A DNA stretch of 64,000 nucleotides from CAYFXE01 sp964347035 (GTDB lineage: Bacteria > Acidobacteriota > Aminicenantia > Aminicenantales > Aminicenantaceae). The notes under the pieces are model-generated. The model searched no databases. It saw only the letters and a list, made by a program, of their open reading frames with translations, and was not told the DNA's origin. Both the position numbers and the translations under genes were made by a program. Location: assembly GCA_964347035.1 (NCBI GenBank), contig CAYFXE010000007.1, forward strand, positions 21,388 through 85,387. Reading direction: 5' to 3'. Shown one piece after another: positions 51,296 through 59,706 of the stretch; position 1 is the stretch's first letter, and each line of letters opens with the position of its first letter.

Positions 51296-52387
51296 ATGTT
51301 GTGTTTTGAGGCTAACTCAATCAGCAAAGGAGACAGGAAGAGATACTTCTCTATCTTATTCCTGCTTCTTTTTTTTATTTTCTGTTCATCCTGTGCATCT
51401 TACAAGATTTTACAACCTCCTTTAAGCCAAAACAGTCAAAAATTTCTGGACTTTATCCGTTATATCATCACTCCTCAAGAAGAGAAAATCTTCCGAGAGA
51501 TGCCGCCCGAAGACAGGCATGAATTCGTCAGAGATTTCTGGCAGAGAAGAGATCCCAACCCAGAGACCCCGGATAACGAGTTCCGGAATCAGTACTACAC
51601 AAGGCTGGCTGTGGCTGATAAAGCTTTCCGGGCTGGTATCCCCGGGTGGATGACAGATAGAGGAAGAATCTATATCCTTTTGGGCCCCCCCACTGACGTC
51701 ATCAAGAAGAGTATGGGAGAATCCACAACAGATTTAAGCACAAGAAACAGAAGCCTCAGTTCTGACCTCCTTCAACAGGGAACCAGGACGGAGAGACCAA
51801 CAGAGATCTGGATCTACAACCAGTACCCTGACTACTTCTCTGGGCCCCTCCGTCTTACCTTTGTCGACTATGAAAGCGATGGCGATTACAAACTAACCAC
51901 AGATGTAGAAGTGCAGCCCTTCTCGATGATGAGTTACATCCAGAGCGATCCCGACTTTGTTAAGTATCAATGGATAGGAGAAATCGAGAAGGATGAATCT
52001 CTGCTTCACATTCTCCCTTTTTTGGATTACTCAAAATCTATGGGAAAGATAGAAAAAAGCAAGGAAGGTAATTATACGGTTCCATGTTTCTTTAAAATTC
52101 CGTTTAGGGCGATTGGCTATGGGAAAGAAAACGACCATTATGTTTACGATTTAGAATTGAATGTTGAAGTCAATAACGTGGAGCTAAAGAGCACCTACGG
52201 AGAGAAAAAAGAAATAAGAAAGAAATTTTCCCTTGAAAACCTCAAAAAAAATATCAAGGAAGGACACTCTCTGACAGAATCTATGATGATTCCATTAGAG
52301 AAGGGAACGAACAAAATCTATTTTTCCGTCCGCGATAAAATCCAACAAAGAAGACTCCGAAAATTAAATATCCTTAAGATTAAATAA
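51296..52387 (+). CDS. GWxTD-domain lipoprotein
   Basis: This encodes 363 residues from ATG at 51296; a TATACT -10-like box at 51282 makes the alternative GTG at 51278 unlikely. The N terminus holds a lipoprotein signal ('YFSILFLLLFFIFCSSC'). The GWxTD domain is clear: 'EMPPEDRHEFVRDFWQRRDP', 'GIPGWMTDRGRIYILLGPPT' and 'PTEIWIYNQYPDYFSGPLRL'. This domain is common in Acidobacteriota/Aminicenantes and Bacteroidetes-related phyla; its role is unknown and probably structural at the envelope. It follows the receptor and is likely expressed separately. No ribosome site is obvious. Confidence 0.82.
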   Translation: MLCFEANSISKGDRKRYFSILFLLLFFIFCSSCASYKILQPPLSQNSQKFLDFIRYIITPQEEKIFREMPPEDRHEFVRDFWQRRDPNPETPDNEFRNQYYTRLAVADKAFRAGIPGWMTDRGRIYILLGPPTDVIKKSMGESTTDLSTRNRSLSSDLLQQGTRTERPTEIWIYNQYPDYFSGPLRLTFVDYESDGDYKLTTDVEVQPFSMMSYIQSDPDFVKYQWIGEIEKDESLLHILPFLDYSKSMGKIEKSKEGNYTVPCFFKIPFRAIGYGKENDHYVYDLELNVEVNNVELKSTYGEKKEIRKKFSLENLKKNIKEGHSLTESMMIPLEKGTNKIYFSVRDKIQQRRLRKLNILKIK

Positions 52388-52392
52388 AAAAT

Positions 52393-52471
52393 GGGGTCAG
52401 GCTTCGTTATCTTGTATGGCTTCTGACAAAATTATTGTCTTTATCTGTCCTTTGGGATGAAGCCTGACCCC
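52393..52471. repeat. 79-bp inverted element with GGGGTCAGGCTTC ends
   Basis: GGGGTCAGGCTTC (52393-52405) and GAAGCCTGACCCC (52459-52471) are perfect 13-base arms. They share GGGGTCAG with the RAYT ends (GGGGTCAGACC), so this may be a related sub-family. It lies 5 bases after the GWxTD stop. Confidence 0.75.
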
Positions 52472-52499
52472 GTGTTCCTGCTCCTCTGATTTAGTTGTC

Positions 52500-52625
52500 A
52501 GTTCAGAATGTCATTCCTGCGGAAGCAGGAATCCAGGTATATGCAGGTATATGATAGATTCTTATCTAGATATTTCTAGATCACTGCCTGCGCAGGGATG
52601 ACATGAGAAGAATTCGGGAATGACG
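52500..52625. repeat. GTCATTCCTGC palindromes
   Basis: AATGTCATTCCTGCGGAAGC near 52508 and CTGCCTGCGCAGGGATGACA near 52584 flank an AT-rich stretch with GGTATATG direct repeats and ATCTAGATATTTCTAGAT. No gene is present in this convergent spacer. Confidence 0.7.
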
Positions 52626-52644
52626 AGCAGGTCATCCCTTTATT

Positions 52645-54777
52645 TTAATTCTGGCAATTTTTCAGGAGATCATCAAGCCGGATCCTATCATCCGTTGCCA
52701 TAAGATGGTAGTACTGTTTTTTATAATCATTGAGCATCTCACAGGCTTTGGCTTTGTTCCCAGTGTTTAAATAGGCTAAAGCCAGATCAAGGTGAGCCTG
52801 GTAGAAATTTGGATCTGCTTCAATGGCTTTTTCCCAGCAGTAGATAGCACCTTCCGTGTTTCCCACCACTATGTAGGCGTGACCTAATCCGAGGTAAGGC
52901 ACTGGATATTTGGGATCTAGTTCTATTGCTTTTTTATAGTGCTCGAAACAACTGTTAAAAATAAAGGTATCTTTTGTTTTAAGGCCGAGAGAATAATAGG
53001 CGTTTCCCATATTATTATAGAGTTCTGCGTACCTATTGTCCAAGGAAAGGCCCATTTCGTAAGCTTTAATCGCTTCTTCAAAATTACCTTTTTTGGCAAA
53101 AGCAATCCCGAGATTATTCCATACTTCAGGGTCGAATTCCACTTCTCGAAGGCTCATTTCTTTGAAAGTGCTGATGACTTTGTCATACTGGCCAGCAGAG
53201 ACGAGTATTTTCACATAACCTTGGAATATCTCATAGTTTGAAGGGAGAATGCTGAGCCCCTGTTCTAGGATTTCGAGAGCTTCCTCTGTTCTTTTCGTCT
53301 CTTCGTAGATGGCTGCAAGCCGTTTATAAGCCATATCTACATCCTTTCTCTTTTTTATGATTTCCAACAGCAGCTTGATAGCTTCATCAGCTTTCCCGTT
53401 TTTATATAGCCTCCAGGCGTTGTCTGTTTCATTTATGTAGGGAAGGAGCACTTTGACATCATCTTGAGGGCCAAAATTCTCTTTTTTTACGACCTGGGCG
53501 CTTGAGACATAACCCAGGCTTTTCAATTTTTCACGGGTTTCTCTATCGACTTTTCGTTCTGCTTGTATTTTCTTTGAGGGAGTCTGATCGCTTATGATTT
53601 TCTCGAGCTGCTTCCTGTACCTGTCCAATTTTTCTCGTCTGGCAAGGTTCTTTTGTTCATCAAAGTCCTTGTCGAGTTCATATAGTTCAGGGATTGGCGA
53701 ATCAATGAATTTCTTCTTCTGGTGAATGAACCCCTTAAGAGGCGCCCACCCCCGGCTGTAGTAGGGATACAGGGACTCGATATAAATAGGCCTTTCCCGC
53801 AGCTTCTTTCCTTCGATAGCAGGGAGGAGAGAGATTCCCTGGAGGAAGGATGGTTTTCTTAATCCCAGGATGTCGCAGACCGTAGGGAATATGTCAACGT
53901 GGCTGACATAGTGGTCGATGCGGCCGGGATTGTTCCCTGGAATGGAGATGATGAGAGGAATCCAGAGAGTCGTGTTGTAGGCAAAAAATCCATGGGTTTC
54001 TTCACCGTGCTGGCCCAACGATTCCCCGTGGTCTCCGGTGAAAATCACCGTCGTTTTATCGAATAGATCATTTTCTTCCATGTGGTTGAACAACTTCCCC
54101 AGAGTAAAGTCGACATAGGCCACCTCCCCTTCGTAAGGATTCTCTTTGTATTGGGTTTTAAAGGGTTCAGGTGGCTCATAAGGAACATGCGGATCCCAGA
54201 GATGAATCCAGAGAAACCAAGGAGAATCCTGTCTTTCCAGCCAGACTAGAGCATTTGCCACGACAGCTTCAGCCTTTCTCTCAAGGGAGGAAGGATTCAC
54301 AGAATGAATGCGGGCGTATTCGTCATCGTAGGTATCGAAACCCTGGGTGAGCCCGAATCGCGAATCGAGTGGGTAGGCCCCCACGAATGCTCCGGTTGCG
54401 TAGCCGTGACTTTTGAGATATTCGGCTAAGGTCAGCAATTCTTCGCTTACGATGAAATTCAAATTTTCATGAACTCCATGATAGAGGGGAGTTGTTCCCA
54501 GGAGAATATTTGTGTGAGATGGAAGCGTTGTCGAAGTAAGGGCAAAGGCCCTGGTAAAGAGAACGCCGCTTTCAGCCAGGCTGTCGATGTGCGGAGTTTT
54601 GGGAAGCTGGCTTCCGTAACAGCTCAGCCTGTCGGCTCTCAGAGTATCAATCGTGATAAGGAGAACATTTTGCCTGGTTCCTTCTTTCTTCATAGAGGAT
54701 AGAGATGATGCAATGAGAACTGTAAAGAGGAAAACAGTAAGGAAAATAAGGAAAGGATGAAGACGAATTTTTCTCAT
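52645..54777 (-). CDS. sulfatase/alkaline-phosphatase-fold hydrolase fused to TPR repeats
   Basis: This 710-residue exported protein has a signal-anchor near residues 7-27. It continues with the metal-site strand 'NVLLITIDTLRADRLSCYG', the nucleophile region 'ALTSTTLPSHTNILLG' and the second metal site 'TVIFTGDHGESLGQHGEETH'. The usual sulfatase motif C/S-x-P-x-R is replaced by T-L-P-S-H, so formylglycine cannot form; Thr may act directly, as in phosphoethanolamine or phosphoglycerol transferases of the same fold. Residues about 430-700 are TPR repeats ('PEVWNNLGIAFAKKGNFEEA', 'AELYNNMGNAYYSLG', 'PVPYLGLGHAYIVVGNTEGA'). The substrate is unknown. Confidence 0.82.
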   Translation of the reverse strand: MRKIRLHPFLIFLTVFLFTVLIASSLSSMKKEGTRQNVLLITIDTLRADRLSCYGSQLPKTPHIDSLAESGVLFTRAFALTSTTLPSHTNILLGTTPLYHGVHENLNFIVSEELLTLAEYLKSHGYATGAFVGAYPLDSRFGLTQGFDTYDDEYARIHSVNPSSLERKAEAVVANALVWLERQDSPWFLWIHLWDPHVPYEPPEPFKTQYKENPYEGEVAYVDFTLGKLFNHMEENDLFDKTTVIFTGDHGESLGQHGEETHGFFAYNTTLWIPLIISIPGNNPGRIDHYVSHVDIFPTVCDILGLRKPSFLQGISLLPAIEGKKLRERPIYIESLYPYYSRGWAPLKGFIHQKKKFIDSPIPELYELDKDFDEQKNLARREKLDRYRKQLEKIISDQTPSKKIQAERKVDRETREKLKSLGYVSSAQVVKKENFGPQDDVKVLLPYINETDNAWRLYKNGKADEAIKLLLEIIKKRKDVDMAYKRLAAIYEETKRTEEALEILEQGLSILPSNYEIFQGYVKILVSAGQYDKVISTFKEMSLREVEFDPEVWNNLGIAFAKKGNFEEAIKAYEMGLSLDNRYAELYNNMGNAYYSLGLKTKDTFIFNSCFEHYKKAIELDPKYPVPYLGLGHAYIVVGNTEGAIYCWEKAIEADPNFYQAHLDLALAYLNTGNKAKACEMLNDYKKQYYHLMATDDRIRLDDLLKNCQN

Positions 54778-54909
54778 GATTTTTATAAGGACTTATTTCT
54801 TTTATTCTCCGCTGGACTCGGAATGTTTTTGACAATTCCTTATCGTTGATGTCCTTAAAAAAACATAACATTTTCAGTTGATCAGTTCAATAGTCGGTCT
54901 GTTAATCAG

Positions 54910-54985
54910 TTTTCATTAAAGCAGGAATGACGTTTTTACTAATGATGCTTATGAACTGAGTTACTGTGTTACTGACTTACGGACC
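54910..54985. repeat. mixed repeat at the M14 gene 3' end
   Basis: 'AAAGCAGGAATGACG' (GTCATTCC family) is followed by GAACTGAGTTACTGTGTTAC. The M14 stop codon (TAA on the reverse strand, 54963-54961) lies within the second unit. Confidence 0.6.
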
Positions 54986-57747
54986 TCAGCAGTACCGTAG
55001 TAGATACCGTTAAAAAGGAATTTGAAGGTTCCGTGGGGTTGAGCACGGAAGGTGATTTCTGGCCCGTACAGAAAAAGCTTGCCCTTGCCCACGATGGCTT
55101 CAACGACCAATATACCTCCGTTGAGATGATGCTCACCCCAAGCCCAGCCACTCCGCAGATGTTTCCCCTCACTGAACCAGGCCACAGGCTTGACTCCCTT
55201 TAGAGTGGCCTCAGGGAAAAGACGAAAGACCGGCGAGAACCTGAAAAAGACATCTACTTTCTCAGGCAACCCGTAAGCTAAAGGATGGCGTTTATCCACA
55301 TGGGCTTGAAGTACAGAGCCGGGGACATAATACTTCTCTCTTGGTAGAGGCTTTTCAGTCCCGTCTGTTTGTTTCTCGAGCAGAGCATTCGCCAGGGGAA
55401 GGCCAAGATAATAGCCAAGGCTGGTAGAACTCCCGATAGTCAGGATCGTGCCTCCATCATCGAGGAACTGCTTTAATCGAGGAATCGTTTTCTCTACTGT
55501 AACTCTTCCCAAGCGGTTACGGTATTCTTCAGGAACATCCTCTGGCTTAGGTTGGGAGAAGAAACGGTACCGACTCGGGCGATCTTCATCCTTGGGAGGA
55601 ATGGCACCGCTGACGAAGATGAGTACATCATATTTTTTCCTAAGATTTCCCTCATCCAGTGCTTGCGGAAAAACCAGTTCAAACGGAAACTCGAACCGCT
55701 CGAGCAACCATCTCACCCAACCCGAAGCCATAGAACCTCCATACTGATCCCACAGACCGATCCTACTTGATTTCAGACGAAAAGCTTCTCCTCTGGGAGT
55801 AGTGACAACGGCATCGAAATTCAGCCCGATCTCTTCAGCCATGTTTTGAAGCTCTGAGACAGAAACCGACTTGACGGGAAGATAAATCGTGCCTGGAGAG
55901 TAGATCCTTTCTTCAGTTTTGAAGGGTCTTTTAAGCCAATAGACGTCTTTCCCTTTTCGGAGCACTCGATTGACAGCCACGTAGGCATCATTGACCCGGT
56001 GGCTCAACAAAAACCCTGTTGCCTTTTTTTTCAGTTTCACTTCCCCGGAATGAGGTACTACCAAATCTACGATTTTTTCAAACGGTCCATCAAACCCGTC
56101 GAGAATCCTGTCGAACTCCACCGCCATCTGGAAGGCAAGTGTCCAGCCGGCACTGTCATACAGGGCGTTTGGTGGGCCTCCAGGACAGGGGATATCATCC
56201 GGATAATCCTGGGGCTCGAACATATCCAGGATATGCGGACGGAAGGCCTGCGCCGTCTTGACGACATATGAACCCTCAGGATACATCTTCCCCATAACTT
56301 CAAAAGAACGGGTCGCTCGCTCGACCGTGATGCCATTCTTGATCAGGGCGTTCACGAATTTGGTGGCCGTTAGAAAATCTGGCTGGTCGGAAGGAATGAT
56401 GTACCCTCTGGGATCACGTTTTTGGGGATCGAAAAGCATCTCGTAGTATTTTATGGGATAGCCTCGGAATCGGCCGGTTCCTTCGCGTTCGGCCTTATCT
56501 TCTTTGATTTTGGCCTCCACTTCGTAAATCATCCTTGGATGGATAGTCCAGTGATCCCGGCTCCCCCGCTCGATTGAGTTTTTCCCCATTCGGTAAATAT
56601 TGAAAAGGAAATCCTGGCGGTGCTTGGAAGCGGTATCGAGAATCGCCTGATCGGCAGTCAAGGAGTATTCTATCGATTGGCGGAAATGCCAATCCTGAGG
56701 AGCGATGGGATAAGGCAGGTCATTATGGGGAAGTTGTCTTTGGGGTAGAAACGGGATTTTTATCGGCGTCGGATTTCCGATGGTTTCTGTCAAGATACCA
56801 ACCATGTTGTGGAAGTAGGTGGTGGTCCGCAGCCCACCGTTCCACCAGACCGAATACCCTGCTCCTGACCTCATCGTTGCCCCGGGTTTCCCTTCGCTCA
56901 CAAAACGTGTATGCATGGCGGCTCCCAAGAGTTCAGTCTCCATGGCCACGATCGGATCGAAGTTATAGTTAAAAGGCGGACGGAACGGAGGAGCAAACAG
57001 CACACATCCAGCCGGGCCTGTCTGGTGGTGGTTGTAGACAATTTGCGGGAACCACTCTCGGTAGAGCACCCGGTTCAAAGCTTCTGTTTCAGGCTGGGTG
57101 ACCATGTAAAAGTCGCGGTTGTTGTCATGGCCGATATACTTGTGATACAGGCGAGGGATGTCTTGTATGGAGCGCTTTTTCTGGTCCGGTTCGCGCAGGT
57201 ACCAATCGGCGACCAGCTCCAGTCCATCGGGGTTAGAACAGATGGCCAGAAGAATCACATCATCTAAGATCCGGAGCGTTTCAGGATCGTCGCGGCTTAC
57301 TAGTTGGTAGACCAACTCGATAAGCTGTTGGGAACCCAAGATCTCTGTGGCATGAAGTCCGCCGTCGATCCAGACCACGGCCCGGCCTTCTACAGCCAGC
57401 TTCCGTGCCTCCTCGTCGCTTAATCCATCGGCCAGAGCTAGCCGTTTGGAGATGTCCTTATAGCGAAGGAGGTTCTTATGGTTTTCCGGTGAGGTGATGA
57501 TGGCCATCATCATCGTCCGCCCCTCGGCAGTCTGACCGATCTCGACCACTTTCAGCCTTTCTGATTCCTTCTCCAGTTTTTTCCAGTAGGCGACAAGCCC
57601 AGAGTAATTGACAAGTTGGTAGTCATCTCCGATATTGAACCCAAATTGCTCAAAAGGGCTAGTTATTTTATCTTGAGCATGCAGGGGGAAAACGATCAAC
57701 GTTGCAAAAAAGATAGTAATCGCAATGGCAATCTTTTTTCTTTTCAT
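54961..57747 (-). CDS. exported M14-family zinc carboxypeptidase
   Basis: This 928-residue protein has a signal peptide ('IAIAITIFFATLIVFPLHAQ') and an M14 catalytic domain. The zinc pair H-x2-E is 'WIDGGLHATEILGSQQ' (His132, Glu135), followed by 'LLAICSNPDGLELVADWYL', 'DNNRDFYMVTQPETEALNRV' and 'PQIVYNHHQTGPAG'. The C-terminal half is unusual, with a glutamine-amidotransferase/ThuA-like 'FDVVLFVSG'-style segment ('KYDVLIFVSGAIPP', 'LDDGGTILTIGSSTSLG'), as in long M14 proteins of Acidobacteriota and Bacteroidetes. It trims peptides at the cell surface or in the periplasm. The last residues 'KSVTQ' are read from a repeat unit. Confidence 0.88.
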   Translation of the reverse strand: MKRKKIAIAITIFFATLIVFPLHAQDKITSPFEQFGFNIGDDYQLVNYSGLVAYWKKLEKESERLKVVEIGQTAEGRTMMMAIITSPENHKNLLRYKDISKRLALADGLSDEEARKLAVEGRAVVWIDGGLHATEILGSQQLIELVYQLVSRDDPETLRILDDVILLAICSNPDGLELVADWYLREPDQKKRSIQDIPRLYHKYIGHDNNRDFYMVTQPETEALNRVLYREWFPQIVYNHHQTGPAGCVLFAPPFRPPFNYNFDPIVAMETELLGAAMHTRFVSEGKPGATMRSGAGYSVWWNGGLRTTTYFHNMVGILTETIGNPTPIKIPFLPQRQLPHNDLPYPIAPQDWHFRQSIEYSLTADQAILDTASKHRQDFLFNIYRMGKNSIERGSRDHWTIHPRMIYEVEAKIKEDKAEREGTGRFRGYPIKYYEMLFDPQKRDPRGYIIPSDQPDFLTATKFVNALIKNGITVERATRSFEVMGKMYPEGSYVVKTAQAFRPHILDMFEPQDYPDDIPCPGGPPNALYDSAGWTLAFQMAVEFDRILDGFDGPFEKIVDLVVPHSGEVKLKKKATGFLLSHRVNDAYVAVNRVLRKGKDVYWLKRPFKTEERIYSPGTIYLPVKSVSVSELQNMAEEIGLNFDAVVTTPRGEAFRLKSSRIGLWDQYGGSMASGWVRWLLERFEFPFELVFPQALDEGNLRKKYDVLIFVSGAIPPKDEDRPSRYRFFSQPKPEDVPEEYRNRLGRVTVEKTIPRLKQFLDDGGTILTIGSSTSLGYYLGLPLANALLEKQTDGTEKPLPREKYYVPGSVLQAHVDKRHPLAYGLPEKVDVFFRFSPVFRLFPEATLKGVKPVAWFSEGKHLRSGWAWGEHHLNGGILVVEAIVGKGKLFLYGPEITFRAQPHGTFKFLFNGIYYGTAEVRKSVTQ

Positions 57748-57859
57748 GACTCCTCTCTTTTATGTAATAAAGTCATTAAGAAGACTTTGGCCTTGTTTTG
57801 GAATTTTCTGAAAAATTTATATTACAGGAATCTTCCAATGTCAAAATGATTTTATCCTG

Positions 57860-58137
57860 AGACAGTAAATCCGTAGTTATCAGTTGTCAGTTTCTAGTTA
57901 TCAGTTATTCAGCCATTCTTTCTTAATAATATAATGTCATCCCTGCTGTCTTTCGTCATCCCTGCCATCTTTCGTCATCCCTGCGCAAGCAGGGATCCAG
58001 TAGAATGAAAAATTATTATCTCGATAAGGGTGGATTCCTGCTTGCGCAGGAATGACAAATGGCTAACAACTAGTCACTGACAACTGTCAGCTGAAAACTG
58101 TGTTACTGTTTTACCAAGTCACGGAGTCATTGGAATG
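57860..58137. repeat. mixed repeat spacer (both short families)
   Basis: CAGTTATCAG-type units lie at 57875-57915 and 58060-58135 (GTAGTTATCAGTTGTCAG, CTGACAACTGTCAGCTGAAA). They flank three GTCATCCCTGC units in tandem (57935-57985) and an inverted CCTGCTTGCGCAGGAATGAC. No gene is present in the stretch 57748-58137. Confidence 0.7.
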
Positions 58138-59124
58138 TCATTTAGCTTCGCACAGAAGGTCGAATTTAATCTCTTTCACAAGAGTCTCATAGGTCAAAGG
58201 GATCTTCTTGGGAGAATACCTGTCTGGAGAAACCTGTATCCCGGCCTTGGTGAAATATTCTTGTGCCTTTTCTGTATTTCCTAGGTGAAAATGGACGCGT
58301 CCGAGATTGATCATAGCCTCCTTGTCTTCAGGATTTTCAGAAAGCATCTCCTCCCAAATCTCGATGGCTTTCTGGAAATCTCCTTTGTTGTAGTGGATGA
58401 GGGCCACATTCTTTTTAGCCTCCAAGCTTGACGAAGCCATCTCCTCGAAAGCGGCCAATGCTTTTTGGATATTGCCCTCCCTGCTTGCGATATAACCATC
58501 CAAAAAAGCGAAAAACTCACTTTCACCTGCCACTTTCTTAAGCTCTGCTACCTCCTTGGATGCTTTTTTCACATCTTTCTTTTCGATGTAGAGGTCAATA
58601 AGCTGCACACGGACGGCTTTTTCATCATACTTAAGCTTCAAAGCTTTCTTGAACCTCTTTTCAGCATTTTTTAGATCTTTTTTCTCCTTTAAGGTCAAGC
58701 CACGACAGAAATATAAAAGACCTTTTCGTTCTTCAGGAAAGTAAGTGTCTCCTCTTTTCTGTATCCAGTTCTCGAGTATTTTGGGATCGACATCTTCAGG
58801 CCGTTCCCAACCTGGTGGACGGTCGAAATCCACTCTTCTTTCTACCTCTTTCTCTATTTTCTCGAACTCCTTAAAAGACCGCTCTAGATCCTTTTTCATG
58901 TAAAAGGCAATCCCCAGGTAGAGCCGTGCATTAAGGTTATCAGGGCTGGATTCCAGGATTTTTTGAAGAAGACCAATAGCCTCGTCGATCTCTCCCTTTT
59001 CAATCTGAAAACACGCTCCCTGCTCCTGGGTCACAAACCTCTGAGCCATGAGAGAATTTTCAGAGAGATGAAACTGAATCAGTAGCATGAATACTAAAAA
59101 AAGAATCTTGATAAACTTTCCCAC
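58138..59124 (-). CDS. exported TPR-repeat protein
   Basis: This 328-residue protein has a signal peptide ('FIKILFLVFMLLIQFHLSEN') and at least six TPR units: 'IDEAIGLLQKILESSPDNLN', 'KNAEKRFKKALKLKYDEKAV', 'IQKALAAFEEMASSSLEAKK', 'FQKAIEIWEEMLSENPEDKE', 'TEKAQEYFTKAGIQVSPDRY'. It is a periplasmic scaffold with no catalytic domain. It reads away from the receptor gene at 59707; the shared upstream region holds the sigma-54 promoter of that gene. Confidence 0.82.
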   Translation of the reverse strand: MGKFIKILFLVFMLLIQFHLSENSLMAQRFVTQEQGACFQIEKGEIDEAIGLLQKILESSPDNLNARLYLGIAFYMKKDLERSFKEFEKIEKEVERRVDFDRPPGWERPEDVDPKILENWIQKRGDTYFPEERKGLLYFCRGLTLKEKKDLKNAEKRFKKALKLKYDEKAVRVQLIDLYIEKKDVKKASKEVAELKKVAGESEFFAFLDGYIASREGNIQKALAAFEEMASSSLEAKKNVALIHYNKGDFQKAIEIWEEMLSENPEDKEAMINLGRVHFHLGNTEKAQEYFTKAGIQVSPDRYSPKKIPLTYETLVKEIKFDLLCEAK

Positions 59125-59444
59125 TTTTTCCTCCTTTTCGATTATTATAGATATATTATAAATATCGAAAGATATTTTTCAAATCACAACGGACTCATCT
59201 TTCTGTAAAAGAGAGAAGATGTCTCTCTTCGTGCCCGGATGAGCCTATCGGTCCCATTTGAAAACAAATCTTTCTTTATTAATCCTACTATTCCGCTTTT
59301 AGGGACAATATTTATACATTGATAGAAAGCTCTGAAATCCAAAATTTTGAATCTACTCCATTTTTTTGAATATTAAACAACCCAGACAAAAAATAGAATC
59401 ATGTAATCAATTGATTATAAATACTTTATGAATATGAGGATAAT

Positions 59445-59460
59445 TGGCATAAATATTGCA
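59445..59460 (+). promoter_or_regulatory. sigma-54 promoter of the second receptor
   Basis: TGGCATAAATATTGCA (with a preceding T) carries GG (59446-59447) and GC (59458-59459) 10 bases apart. The predicted RNA begins near 59471 and has a leader of about 235 bases before the TTG start at 59707. Confidence 0.75.
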
Positions 59461-59504
59461 CTGTATCTTTTATATTCATGTTGTCACACAACAAAATGTG
59501 TATT

Positions 59505-59528
59505 TTGTATACTGTATCATGTATACAA
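59505..59528. promoter_or_regulatory. TTGTATAC-N8-GTATACAA operator candidate
   Basis: There are perfect 8-base inverted arms with an 8-base spacer, about 45 bases downstream of the sigma-54 -12 box. A degenerate version with the same spacing (TTATAC-N8-GTGTAC, 63850-63869) follows the next sigma-54 promoter. It is a likely site for the GntR-family regulator. Confidence 0.55.
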
Positions 59529-59584
59529 TTTAGAAAATCTATTAAAGGAGGTGCACTAAAAGGTAAATAAAAAAAAGACACTAG

Positions 59585-59687
59585 GGTGTTTCTCTCCCCG
59601 GGCAACGATTCACGAATTATCACTATGGGGAGAGAGGCAGGGTTCCTTCCTTGAGAACTCAAGGGAGGAGGGGAATTTAGAGTAAAC
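59585..59687 (+). ncRNA. structured 5' leader of the receptor mRNA
   Basis: Stem 1 is TCTCTCCCC (59591-59599) with GGGGAGAGA (59627-59635). Stem 2 is CCTTCCTTGAG (59645-59655) with CTCAAGGGAGG (59658-59668), with one G-U pair and a tiny loop. Bases 59633-59687 are identical to 63946-64000, upstream of the next receptor. In the second copy stem 1 has a different sequence but still pairs (CTCTTTTC/GAAAAGAG). I match it to no known riboswitch. Confidence 0.55.
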
Positions 59688-59706
59688 ACTTTTAAGGAGG
59701 TACGAA

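Noticed and set aside
59585..59687. Assignment of the leader RNA to a known riboswitch class
   Set aside because: I compared it by eye with the consensus features of SAM, TPP, glycine, c-di-GMP, fluoride, preQ1 and THF classes and found no matching core; an Rfam search would decide.
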